64,000 nt of DNA, taken from NCBI GenBank assembly GCA_021153185.1, contig JAGKTY010000003.1, forward strand, positions 47,649 to 111,648. The letters run 5' to 3'. Positions within the stretch are counted from its first letter, which is position 1, and the number at the start of each line of letters is the position of its first letter. The position numbers and the translations under genes are program-made. This DNA is from Lachnospiraceae bacterium (lineage in GTDB: Bacteria; Bacillota; Clostridia; Lachnospirales; Lachnospiraceae). Shown in pieces: positions 24,417 through 32,250 of this stretch. Under the pieces are notes generated by a model. The model saw only the letters and a program-made list of their open reading frames with translations. It ran no database searches and was not told where the DNA came from.

Positions 24417-25283
24417 TCACCAGCTTACTTTTTCAAATGTGACATTCTGATAAAATGTTTTTAACAGCGCCATAAAATCTGTCTGTCCGAGCCGGCACAG
24501 CGCATCGGCATATGTCTGGTCCATCCCGCATCCATGTCCGATGCCGTTTACAACAATCGTCCGCCTGTCATATCCTTTGTACAAAAACGGACCGTTCAAC
24601 CCATGTTCTTTTGCAAACGAATAGGCATCCTTTTGTTGGCCTTTTTCAAACACATACCCAATCCGGCCATCCTCGTCCGTATCTCCAATCACAATTTCAT
24701 CCTGCACATGAAACCGGTATGTCATCTGATAGGTTTCATTCTTAATATTGTTCTCGCACAGAACCTGCTTAAAATAGGGAAACAGCCCGCCGGCGGGCTG
24801 TGTCTTTCCCGGACTCATGCGACAGTAGCTTCCGACAATCGGTCTTTTACGATAACAAAGTACGATTCCTTTTGTATCCTCCGTGGCACGTGTTATCTTC
24901 TCATACTGTTTGTCGAAATCATCCCCCCATCGCTCCCGCCACTGCTCCCGGCTCAAATAGCAAAATCCGACTTCTTTTTCATCCAAAAATATGTCCCCGC
25001 TCACTTCCCTGCAATAATAAATACTGCTCCGAAGCAGTACTGCCTGTGCCTGAAGAACCGGCTCACTTGCGGACAAGTCAATTGTTGTCCCAAGGCAACC
25101 TTTAATATACGTCTCAACATCTACGCATAATATGTACCCGTTTCGATGAATCAAAATCCCACCGATACAACCTATCTCCTTGCTGTTTGCAGACGGAAAA
25201 AGGGAACGCTCATCCGTAACTTCCGTGTATATCACTGCAAAGAAAAGAATCATTCCCAACCAAAAATACACTCGTTTTTTCAT
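24417..25283 (-). CDS. SpoIID/LytB-domain protein lacking the catalytic glutamate
   Basis: A 288-residue protein with an N-terminal membrane anchor (about 6-20) and a SpoIID domain. SpoIID is a lytic transglycosylase needed for engulfment. The region ETYIKG...LQAQAVLLRS aligns without gaps to the family motif, but the catalytic Glu position is Thr67 (CLGTTID in place of VVAxEMP). The later GHGCGMDQ motif and the Cys/Ser region SYCRMSPGKT are kept. So it probably binds glycan without cutting, or uses another residue. It precedes the SpoIIQ-like gene, the usual clostridial order. I see no good ribosome binding site. Confidence 0.8.
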   Translation of the reverse strand: MKKRVYFWLGMILFFAVIYTEVTDERSLFPSANSKEIGCIGGILIHRNGYILCVDVETYIKGCLGTTIDLSASEPVLQAQAVLLRSSIYYCREVSGDIFLDEKEVGFCYLSREQWRERWGDDFDKQYEKITRATEDTKGIVLCYRKRPIVGSYCRMSPGKTQPAGGLFPYFKQVLCENNIKNETYQMTYRFHVQDEIVIGDTDEDGRIGYVFEKGQQKDAYSFAKEHGLNGPFLYKGYDRRTIVVNGIGHGCGMDQTYADALCRLGQTDFMALLKTFYQNVTFEKVSW

Positions 25284-25297
25284 GCTTTATTATACGG

Positions 25298-25328
25298 AAA
25301 AAGCAGTACTTTGATACCAAAGCACTGC
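25298..25328 (-). terminator. terminator of the calcium-binding-repeat gene
   Basis: An 11-bp stem with one wobble pair (25303-25313 with 25318-25328) has a four-base loop and is followed on the minus strand by TTTTT. It lies 20 bases past the stop at 25348. Confidence 0.88.
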
Positions 25329-25347
25329 CTTTAACGATACGTCCTTG

Positions 25348-26406
25348 TTAACTCGCTACATCGATATTTTGTACGCTGCCTACATCACCGTTTTCGTACA
25401 AAAAAATACCCGTCTGACGAATTTGACCGTTTGTCTGACCGGTTTTGAGGGAATTTAATGTAAAATCTGTGTCCGCATGCTGCAAACAAATCGCCCCGAC
25501 GCCTTTGTCCTTTAGATGGTATAGCTGATTGTTTCCGCTTTCATCCTGCGTCCAGATGAGAAGCTTATCCCATATGTCGTCACCTTCATCAATCCAGCCG
25601 TTTCCATCTGAATCAAACGCCGAAAGGTCTCTAAAGCCGTTACCGCTTTGCGTTCCAAACAGCTCCGTGCCGTCATTTATGACACCGTCACCATTGCGGT
25701 CCAGTGCCAGATATCCCGAACCGCTGCCAAGCCTTGATATCGAATCCATACTTCCGTCCCCGTCGATATCAAACGTAAACTTCTGATCCGAAAGCGAGGC
25801 GATATTGCCATCCAAATTGATGACAAGCGGGTCTTTCATGACAAACTGCTGCATCTCTTCCTTGACGCCGTAAAACTGTTCAAAGCTGCGCGTCATGTTT
25901 AGGTTTAATCCAAAGGATATCTCCCTGCCGTCTGCGCACTTGACCGTTCCCGTCGTCTGAAACGCTGTCTGCTCCTCTTCTTTGTGGTAATACATCTGTG
26001 TACGCTGCACCGTCTGAAGCGTATAAACCGGCGGGCTAAAGACGGATGCCTGCAATGCATCCTGACTGTTTGCCCGCTTATGGCAGAGTGCATCGTACAA
26101 CCATTTGATTAAAAATTCTACGCAGCTTCTTCTCACAGATTCCAGTGGCCGTGCATCCTCTGTTTCTTTTGCCTGCGCAATAGACTCCGTGCCCCCAATG
26201 TGGTCACTAAGTCCCGGGTAGAATGTCTCTCCATCGCCCTCATCCGACGAGCCGACCTTCTGATTGTTTTGTTTTGACTGTTTCATCTCTCCCGTTTCGC
26301 CCGGCAAAACACTGCCGGCTGTGAGAGTAAATGATGTAGCGCGAGTTGTGACAGAAGCATAGCTTCTGGCGGATTCCATTCCTAGATAACTAGATGTAAT
26401 CCTCAC
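25348..26406 (-). CDS. protein with RTX-associated calcium-binding aspartate loops
   Basis: A 352-residue protein starting at a GTG (26404-26406) with an AGGAGT site six bases upstream. Residues 190-310 match a module common at the ends of large RTX-type surface proteins: KDPLVINLDG, then DIDGDGSMD (213-221), ALDRNGDGVINDGTELFG (235-251), FDSDGNGWID (264-273) and a final LLIW segment. The Asp/Asn-rich loops should bind calcium. The first 100 residues are Ser/Thr-rich with no recognisable signal peptide. It is flanked by terminators on both sides, so it is a single-gene unit. Function unknown; export would need a non-classical route. Confidence 0.78.
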   Translation of the reverse strand: MRITSSYLGMESARSYASVTTRATSFTLTAGSVLPGETGEMKQSKQNNQKVGSSDEGDGETFYPGLSDHIGGTESIAQAKETEDARPLESVRRSCVEFLIKWLYDALCHKRANSQDALQASVFSPPVYTLQTVQRTQMYYHKEEEQTAFQTTGTVKCADGREISFGLNLNMTRSFEQFYGVKEEMQQFVMKDPLVINLDGNIASLSDQKFTFDIDGDGSMDSISRLGSGSGYLALDRNGDGVINDGTELFGTQSGNGFRDLSAFDSDGNGWIDEGDDIWDKLLIWTQDESGNNQLYHLKDKGVGAICLQHADTDFTLNSLKTGQTNGQIRQTGIFLYENGDVGSVQNIDVAS

Positions 26407-26443
26407 AAGTGTACTCCTTTCCGTATAAATAGAAGTAAAATTT

Positions 26444-26478
26444 AAAAAAGAGGAACACCGGCGGCCATCCGGCGTTCC
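26444..26478 (-). terminator. terminator of the aconitase-family gene
   Basis: A GC-rich 10-bp stem with one wobble (26452-26461 with 26469-26478) is followed on the minus strand by TCTTTTTT. It lies about 45 bases past the stop. Confidence 0.92.
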
Positions 26479-26524
26479 CCTGTATATTACATATCGGATC
26501 GTTATAACCAAAACGTAATAGGAA

Positions 26525-28828
26525 TTAATTTACTCTGTTGTAATTGATGAGGCATCCTTTCAGGATAATCTCACGCTCCTCATCTGTCATATCGCCAAGC
26601 GTCATTGTAAACGGAACGAGTGTGTCTTTTACAACATATGCTGTAATCTCTGTCCATTTCTCCGCTACCGCTTTGCGGATATCCGGAATGAAGATATAAT
26701 CAAGATTCTTAAACGGAAGCGCTCCCTGCGGAATGATAAATGGAAGCATACCCCAGTTGATGAGGTTCGAGCGATATCTCTTTGTCGCATATTCGTTGGC
26801 AATGTTTGCCCAACCGCCAAGTACCTTCTGGCAGCTTGCTGCCTGCTCTCTGGCAGAGCCGTCACCCGGTTTGACTGCAAAGATTGTCGATCCGATACCA
26901 AACGATTCATGTGTCAGCTGTGGATAACTTTCTTTTACTTTTGTCATCACTGCTTTGATTTCCGGAAGTACCTCGCATGGATGCTCACTGCTCTTACCTG
27001 CAACAAGGGCTTCACGGGCTTTCTCTGCTTTCTGTACTTCTTTCGCTCTGCCCACATATGCAGGGTCCTTACGGGAAAGTGCAAACTCTGCAAGTCCGAG
27101 CGGGTTCGAACGGTAAGAGCTCGTCTCACCGGAAGGAATGAGCTCGTCTGTTGTCGTAACCGGATCATGAATCTCAGAAACAACTTTGAGCACAAGGTTG
27201 TCTGTCAGGGCAACCATAGAAGGCCAGTCTTTGATGTTTGGACCAAACTGGATCTCTACACTTGGATCTGCCACACCCTTCGAATCGAATACACGGTTCT
27301 CGTAAATCTTGCTATCGAAATAATATTTGTATTGTGTGAATTCTCCGTCAAAATCAGTTGCTGCTGTCAGCACACCTTTGTTGGCAGCTGTCGCTGCGAT
27401 GGAACGAGCGTCCATAAGTGCCACCGATGAAATCTGGCCATTTTGCAGCTTCGAACCTTCTCTGTTCGGGAAGTTTCTCGTAGAGTGACGGATTGAGAAT
27501 GCGTTGTTTGCCGGTGTATCGCCTGCGCCAAAGCAAGGACCGCAGAATGCAGTCTTCATGATGGCACCTGTCTCCATGATGGTCGCTGCGCATCCGTTCT
27601 TTACAAGTTCCATATAAACAGGCATAGAGGCCGGATATACGCTGAGCGTGAATCCGTCTGCGCCGATGTAATTTCCTTTTAAGATATCTGCTGCAGCACA
27701 GATGTTTTCAAATCCGCCACCTGCACATCCTGCAATAATACCCTGGTCTACCATAAACTTGCCGTTTACGACTTTATTTTTGAGAGAGTACTCAACCGCA
27801 CCGTCTAAGCTTACAAGCGCTTTTTTCTCCACATCATCAAGAATATCCATGAGGTTTGCATTCAGCTCCTCAATGGTGTACGTATTGCTTGGGTGGAATG
27901 GCATTGCAATCATTGGTTTGATCTGTGAAAGATCAATCTCGATAAGACCATCATAGTAAGCAACCTCACCAGGATTTAACTCCTTGTAGTCTCCGCTTCT
28001 GCCATGAATATCATAAAACTCTTTGATGCGGTCATCTGTTTTCCAGATAGAAGAAAGGCAGGTTGTCTCTGTCGTCATAACATCGATTCCGATACGGAAA
28101 TCAGCCGACATGGATGCAACACCAGGTCCGACAAACTCCATGACTTTGTTTTTGACATATCCGTTGCCAAATACTTCTCCGATGATTGCAAGTGCAACGT
28201 CCTGCGGACCGACACCTTTTTGCGGCGCACCTGTAAAGTAAACGCCGACAACGCCCGGCATGTTGATATCGTATGTCTGTGAAAGAAGCTGTTTTACAAG
28301 CTCCGGACCGCCTTCACCCATCGCCATCGTTCCGAGTGCACCATAACGGGTATGCGAATCTGAACCAAGGATCATTTTGCCGCCACCTGCGAGCATCTCC
28401 CTCGCATACTGGTGGATGACTGCCTGATGTGGTGGTACATAGACACCACCGTATTTCTTGGCGCATGTCAGACCAAACATGTGGTCATCCTCGTTGATGG
28501 TACCGCCAACTGCACAAAGAGAGTTGTGACAGTTTGTGAGTACATACGGAATCGGGAATTTCTCAAGTCCTGATGCTCTCGCTGTCTGGATGATACCAAC
28601 AAATGTGATATCATGACTTGTCAATTTATCAAATTTGATTTTGAGCTTATCCATGTTGCCTGACGTATTGTGGGCTTCCAAAATACCATAGGCAATGGTA
28701 GATTTCTTTGCTTCCTCTTTTTGGATGTCTTTTCCAATTTTGCCTTTGATCGCTGCCTGTGCATCCGGTGAATCCGGAATGATATCCACGCCGTTTACCA
28801 GATAGGCGCCGCCTTCGTATAATTTCAT
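26525..28828 (-). CDS. aconitase-superfamily hydratase
   Basis: A 767-residue [4Fe-4S] hydro-lyase. Cluster cysteines are in GIIAGCAGGG and in CGPCFGAGD; the swivel domain has GDGSAREQAA with the substrate-binding Arg. HNTSGNMDK and GSDSHTRYGALG match the nucleus of the family. It isomerises or dehydrates a hydroxy-acid, but whether citrate is the substrate is unclear: the sequence looks unlike AcnA and closer to the uncharacterised hydratases typified by E. coli YbhJ (from memory). The ATG at 28828 has a GAGGAGG site; an earlier in-frame start lacks one. It has its own promoter and terminator. Confidence 0.85.
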   Translation of the reverse strand: MKLYEGGAYLVNGVDIIPDSPDAQAAIKGKIGKDIQKEEAKKSTIAYGILEAHNTSGNMDKLKIKFDKLTSHDITFVGIIQTARASGLEKFPIPYVLTNCHNSLCAVGGTINEDDHMFGLTCAKKYGGVYVPPHQAVIHQYAREMLAGGGKMILGSDSHTRYGALGTMAMGEGGPELVKQLLSQTYDINMPGVVGVYFTGAPQKGVGPQDVALAIIGEVFGNGYVKNKVMEFVGPGVASMSADFRIGIDVMTTETTCLSSIWKTDDRIKEFYDIHGRSGDYKELNPGEVAYYDGLIEIDLSQIKPMIAMPFHPSNTYTIEELNANLMDILDDVEKKALVSLDGAVEYSLKNKVVNGKFMVDQGIIAGCAGGGFENICAAADILKGNYIGADGFTLSVYPASMPVYMELVKNGCAATIMETGAIMKTAFCGPCFGAGDTPANNAFSIRHSTRNFPNREGSKLQNGQISSVALMDARSIAATAANKGVLTAATDFDGEFTQYKYYFDSKIYENRVFDSKGVADPSVEIQFGPNIKDWPSMVALTDNLVLKVVSEIHDPVTTTDELIPSGETSSYRSNPLGLAEFALSRKDPAYVGRAKEVQKAEKAREALVAGKSSEHPCEVLPEIKAVMTKVKESYPQLTHESFGIGSTIFAVKPGDGSAREQAASCQKVLGGWANIANEYATKRYRSNLINWGMLPFIIPQGALPFKNLDYIFIPDIRKAVAEKWTEITAYVVKDTLVPFTMTLGDMTDEEREIILKGCLINYNRVN

Positions 28829-28867
28829 GTCGTTTACCTCCTCGTCTGTACGAATCAAGTCACTCAA

Positions 28868-28896
28868 AGTTTATCATGGATTCCTGCTCACTGCAA
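28868..28896 (-). promoter_or_regulatory. sigma-A promoter of the aconitase-family gene
   Basis: On the minus strand TTGCAG (28891-28896) and TAAACT (28868-28873) are 17 bases apart, about 40 bases before the start codon. Confidence 0.72.
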
Positions 28897-28934
28897 ATAG
28901 TTTGTGGGATTTTATTTCGAATAATAGATGACTG

Positions 28935-28963
28935 AAAAAAGAGGGCAGCGACTGCTACCCTCT
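28935..28963 (-). terminator. terminator of the glycogen phosphorylase gene
   Basis: A GC-rich hairpin with AGAGG/CCTCT and GCAG/CTGC stems separated by a three-base bulge is followed on the minus strand by six T residues, 21 bases beyond the stop. Confidence 0.88.
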
Positions 28964-28983
28964 CATGTCATCCAATTATTTGG

Positions 28984-31476
28984 TTATTTTTTGCTTGCCG
29001 GTTTCTTTGAAAGAACGACCTTGTCAAGCTTCCAGATATCGTCTACGTACTCCTGAATCGTACGGTCAGACGTAAATTTGCCGGAGCATGCAACGTTTAA
29101 GATTGCACTCTTTGCCCAGCTCTTCTCATCTCTGTATGCAGCTTCCACTTTCTTCTGCGCATCTGCATAAGAACGGAAGTCTTTTAAGATGAAATATGTA
29201 TCAGCCTTTGCTGTACACTGTGTATTGAGCAGTGAGTTGTAAAGGTCTCTAAAGAGCTCCGGATCGTGTGGCGCATATGTGCCATTGATGAGCTGCATCA
29301 GTACCTTGCGGACATCCGGATCGTTGTTGAAAATCTCAGTTGGGTCGTAACCGCCATAGTTCTCATAACGGATAACCTCGTCTGATGAAAGACCAAAGAT
29401 AAATGCATGGTCCTCTCCAACCTCTTCCACGATCTCTACATTGGCACCGTCCATTGTTCCGAGTGTAAGTGCACCGTTTAACATGAACTTCATGTTACCT
29501 GTACCGGAAGCCTCTTTGGAAGCTGTTGAAATCTGCTCCGATACATCTGCTGCCGCAAAAATCCACTCCGCATTTGATACGCGGTAGTTCTCGATGAATA
29601 CAACTTTGATTTTGCCGCCGATGCTTTCATCGTTATTGACCACATCTGCTACTGCGTTGATCAACTTGATTGTCAATTTTGCATTTTTGTAACCGGCTGC
29701 TGCCTTTGCACCAAAGATGAATGTTCTTGGGTAGAAATCCATATCCGGATGCTCTTTTAATTCATTGTATAAGTACATCACGTGAAGGATGTTCAGTAGC
29801 TGACGTTTGTACTCGTGAAGTCTCTTAACCTGCACGTCAAAAATAGAACGTGGGTCAACTTCGATTCCGTTATGCTCAAGGATGTAGTTGGCAAGACGCA
29901 CCTTGTTCTGGTATTTGATGTTCATGAACTCCTGCTGTGCCTTCTCATCGTCTGCATACACTTTTAATTTCTCGATCTTTGGAAGATCTGTAATCCAGTC
30001 CGCACCGACATGCGCTGTTACCCAGTCTGCAAGAAGCGGATTTCCGTGTAATAAGAATCTTCTCTGTGTGATACCGTTTGTCTTGTTGTTGAATTTCTCC
30101 GGCATCATCTCGTAGAAGTCTTTTAATTCCTGGTTCTTTAAGATTTCTGTATGAAGTCTTGCAACACCGTTTACAGAGTAACCTGCACAGATTGCGAGGT
30201 GTGCCATCTTCACCTGTCCGTCATAAATGATTGCCATCTTGCGGATTTTTTCCTGGTTTCCAGGATATTTTGCGTTAATCTGCTCGATGAAACGACGGTT
30301 AATCTCTTCAACGATCTGATAGATACGCGGAAGCAATCTTGAGAATAACTCGATTGGCCATTTCTCAAGTGCCTCAGCCATGATTGTATGGTTTGTATAG
30401 GCACATGTCTTTGTTGTGACATCCCATGCTTCATCCCAGGAAAGTCCGTACTCATCCATGAGAATTCTCATAAGCTCTGCAATTGCAACCGTCGGGTGTG
30501 TATCGTTGAGCTGGAAGGTTACCTTTTCGTAGAACTTACGGATGTCTCCGTGTTTTTTCATGTACTTCTCAACAGCCGCCTGAACAGACGCTGAGATGAA
30601 GAAATACTGCTGTTTTAAACGAAGCTCCTTACCTGCATAGTGGTTATCGTTTGGATAAAGTACCTCAACGATATTGCGCGCAAGGTTTTCCTGCTCAACA
30701 GCCTTCTGGTAATCACCTTTGTCAAAAGAATCAAGCTGGAAGCACTCTACCGGCTGCGCATCCCAGATACGGAGTGTATTGACAATGCCATTGCCATATC
30801 CGACAACCGGAAGGTCATATGGAATCGCCTGAACAGACTGATAACCTTCCTGCTTAAATACGTTTTTACCATTTTCATCCTGATAAATGTTGATATATCC
30901 GCCGAATTTAACTTCCTTGGCGTACTCCGGACGGCGAAGCTCAAATGGGTTACCATTCTCAAGCCAGTTATCCGGCACCTCTACCTGATAACCATCTCTG
31001 ATTTCCTGTTTGAACATACCATAGCGGTAACGGATACCACATCCGTATGCGGAATAACCAAGTGTCGCAAGGGAATCCAGGAAACAAGCTGCAAGACGGC
31101 CAAGACCACCATTACCAAGTGCGGCATCCATCTCCTGATCCTCAATGACATTGATATCTACGCCAAGCTCATCGAGTGCTTCCTCTACCTCTTTGTAAGC
31201 GCGCAGGTTGATCATGTTGTTTCCGAGTGCACGACCCATTAAAAACTCCATTGACAGATAGTAAACTGCCTTTGGGTCCTGCTCTTCATAGGCTTTCTGT
31301 GTCTCCATCCAGTTCTCAACAATCTGATCCTTGATTGCATACGAAACCGCCTGGAAAATCTGCTGGTTTGTTGCCTCACTTAATGTCTTACGATACAACG
31401 TTTTCACATTGTAAAGTACGCTTCTTTTGAACAACTCTTTGTCAAAAGAAGTTGCCTGTGTTGTTTTCTTTGGCAT
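28984..31476 (-). CDS. glgP: glycogen/starch/alpha-glucan phosphorylase
   Basis: An 830-residue GT35 enzyme that releases glucose 1-phosphate from alpha-1,4-glucans, using pyridoxal phosphate. Family signatures include YYLSMEFLMGR near residue 72, GNGGLGRLAACFLDS near 131, and the PLP-binding EASGTGNMKF with its Lys. The length is typical of the GlgP/MalP group. The start has a GGGAGGAG site. glgC and glgD, for the opposite direction of glycogen metabolism, lie 30 kb away in this window. It is 46 bases after lepB and may be read through from it, as I see no separate promoter. Confidence 0.96.
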   Translation of the reverse strand: MPKKTTQATSFDKELFKRSVLYNVKTLYRKTLSEATNQQIFQAVSYAIKDQIVENWMETQKAYEEQDPKAVYYLSMEFLMGRALGNNMINLRAYKEVEEALDELGVDINVIEDQEMDAALGNGGLGRLAACFLDSLATLGYSAYGCGIRYRYGMFKQEIRDGYQVEVPDNWLENGNPFELRRPEYAKEVKFGGYINIYQDENGKNVFKQEGYQSVQAIPYDLPVVGYGNGIVNTLRIWDAQPVECFQLDSFDKGDYQKAVEQENLARNIVEVLYPNDNHYAGKELRLKQQYFFISASVQAAVEKYMKKHGDIRKFYEKVTFQLNDTHPTVAIAELMRILMDEYGLSWDEAWDVTTKTCAYTNHTIMAEALEKWPIELFSRLLPRIYQIVEEINRRFIEQINAKYPGNQEKIRKMAIIYDGQVKMAHLAICAGYSVNGVARLHTEILKNQELKDFYEMMPEKFNNKTNGITQRRFLLHGNPLLADWVTAHVGADWITDLPKIEKLKVYADDEKAQQEFMNIKYQNKVRLANYILEHNGIEVDPRSIFDVQVKRLHEYKRQLLNILHVMYLYNELKEHPDMDFYPRTFIFGAKAAAGYKNAKLTIKLINAVADVVNNDESIGGKIKVVFIENYRVSNAEWIFAAADVSEQISTASKEASGTGNMKFMLNGALTLGTMDGANVEIVEEVGEDHAFIFGLSSDEVIRYENYGGYDPTEIFNNDPDVRKVLMQLINGTYAPHDPELFRDLYNSLLNTQCTAKADTYFILKDFRSYADAQKKVEAAYRDEKSWAKSAILNVACSGKFTSDRTIQEYVDDIWKLDKVVLSKKPASKK

Positions 31477-31522
31477 AAAAACTCCTCCCTAAAATCTCTA
31501 TATAAACTTATGAGTTACCAAA

Positions 31523-32173
31523 TTAATGACTCAGTTTGGAAATCTTTGGATAATACGTAAACATCGCTTTTCCCAAAAGCTTATCCCTCGCAACAAAGCT
31601 ATAGCTCATTGCCTCATCCATATCATCTGCCAGTCCTCTGGCAAGCGCTTCGTCCGCCCAGTATCTCGAGTCGAGTGAATTGTTCCGGTTATCTCCGAGC
31701 ATCAGATAATGCCCTTTGGGAACCTCAAAGACAAACCCGTCGTTTGCAATGACCCATTCTTCTTTTAGGTAGTCTTCCTCAAGCGGCGTCGTCGAACCGT
31801 CAATATAAATTTTACCGTCTTTGATTTCGACCGTCTCACCCGGAAGGCCAATCAATCTCTTAATATAGTTCTCTGACTCATCGCACGGAAACTTAAATAC
31901 GATAATGTCACCGCGCTGCGGCTCGCTGCTACGGTATGCAAGTCTTGAGCCCATCAGCCTCGTGCCCGTCATAATCGTGTTCTCCATAGAACCTGTCGGG
32001 ACAGTCGCATTGACGATAATATAATTATTCAGAAAGAGGGCGAGTGCTACTGCCAGGACAATTGGCACGACCCAGGACATAATCTCATCAAAAATGCGTC
32101 TTGCTTTTGATTTTTCCGGGCCTTTTTCCGGGCTTTGCACTGCCGTTTCTTCTATTTTTTGTTGTTCATTCAT
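31523..32173 (-). CDS. lepB: signal peptidase I
   Basis: A 216-residue type I leader peptidase. After a charged N-terminus there is one membrane segment (about 34-56). The catalytic Ser is in PTGSMENT (about residue 62) and the Lys in YIKRLIGLPGE (about 105), followed by GDNRNNSLDSR. It cleaves signal peptides on the outer face of the membrane. Length and layout are those of a Gram-positive SipS-type enzyme. An extended -10 promoter lies just upstream. Confidence 0.95.
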   Translation of the reverse strand: MNEQQKIEETAVQSPEKGPEKSKARRIFDEIMSWVVPIVLAVALALFLNNYIIVNATVPTGSMENTIMTGTRLMGSRLAYRSSEPQRGDIIVFKFPCDESENYIKRLIGLPGETVEIKDGKIYIDGSTTPLEEDYLKEEWVIANDGFVFEVPKGHYLMLGDNRNNSLDSRYWADEALARGLADDMDEAMSYSFVARDKLLGKAMFTYYPKISKLSH

Positions 32174-32209
32174 GTATAAACCCTCTTTACAAGCATTTCA
32201 CAATCAAAT

Positions 32210-32218
32210 ATTATACCA
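32210..32218 (-). promoter_or_regulatory. extended -10 promoter of lepB
   Basis: On the minus strand TGGTATAAT forms an extended -10 element; the -35 region is poor. It sits about 40 bases before the lepB start. Confidence 0.6.
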
Positions 32219-32250
32219 TACTTTTCATGTGTTTTCCATGTTTAATTGGG

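Noticed and set aside
26909..27430. 173-codon open frame opposite the aconitase-family gene
   Set aside because: Cys/Phe/Arg-rich composition typical of antisense translation, no start signal.
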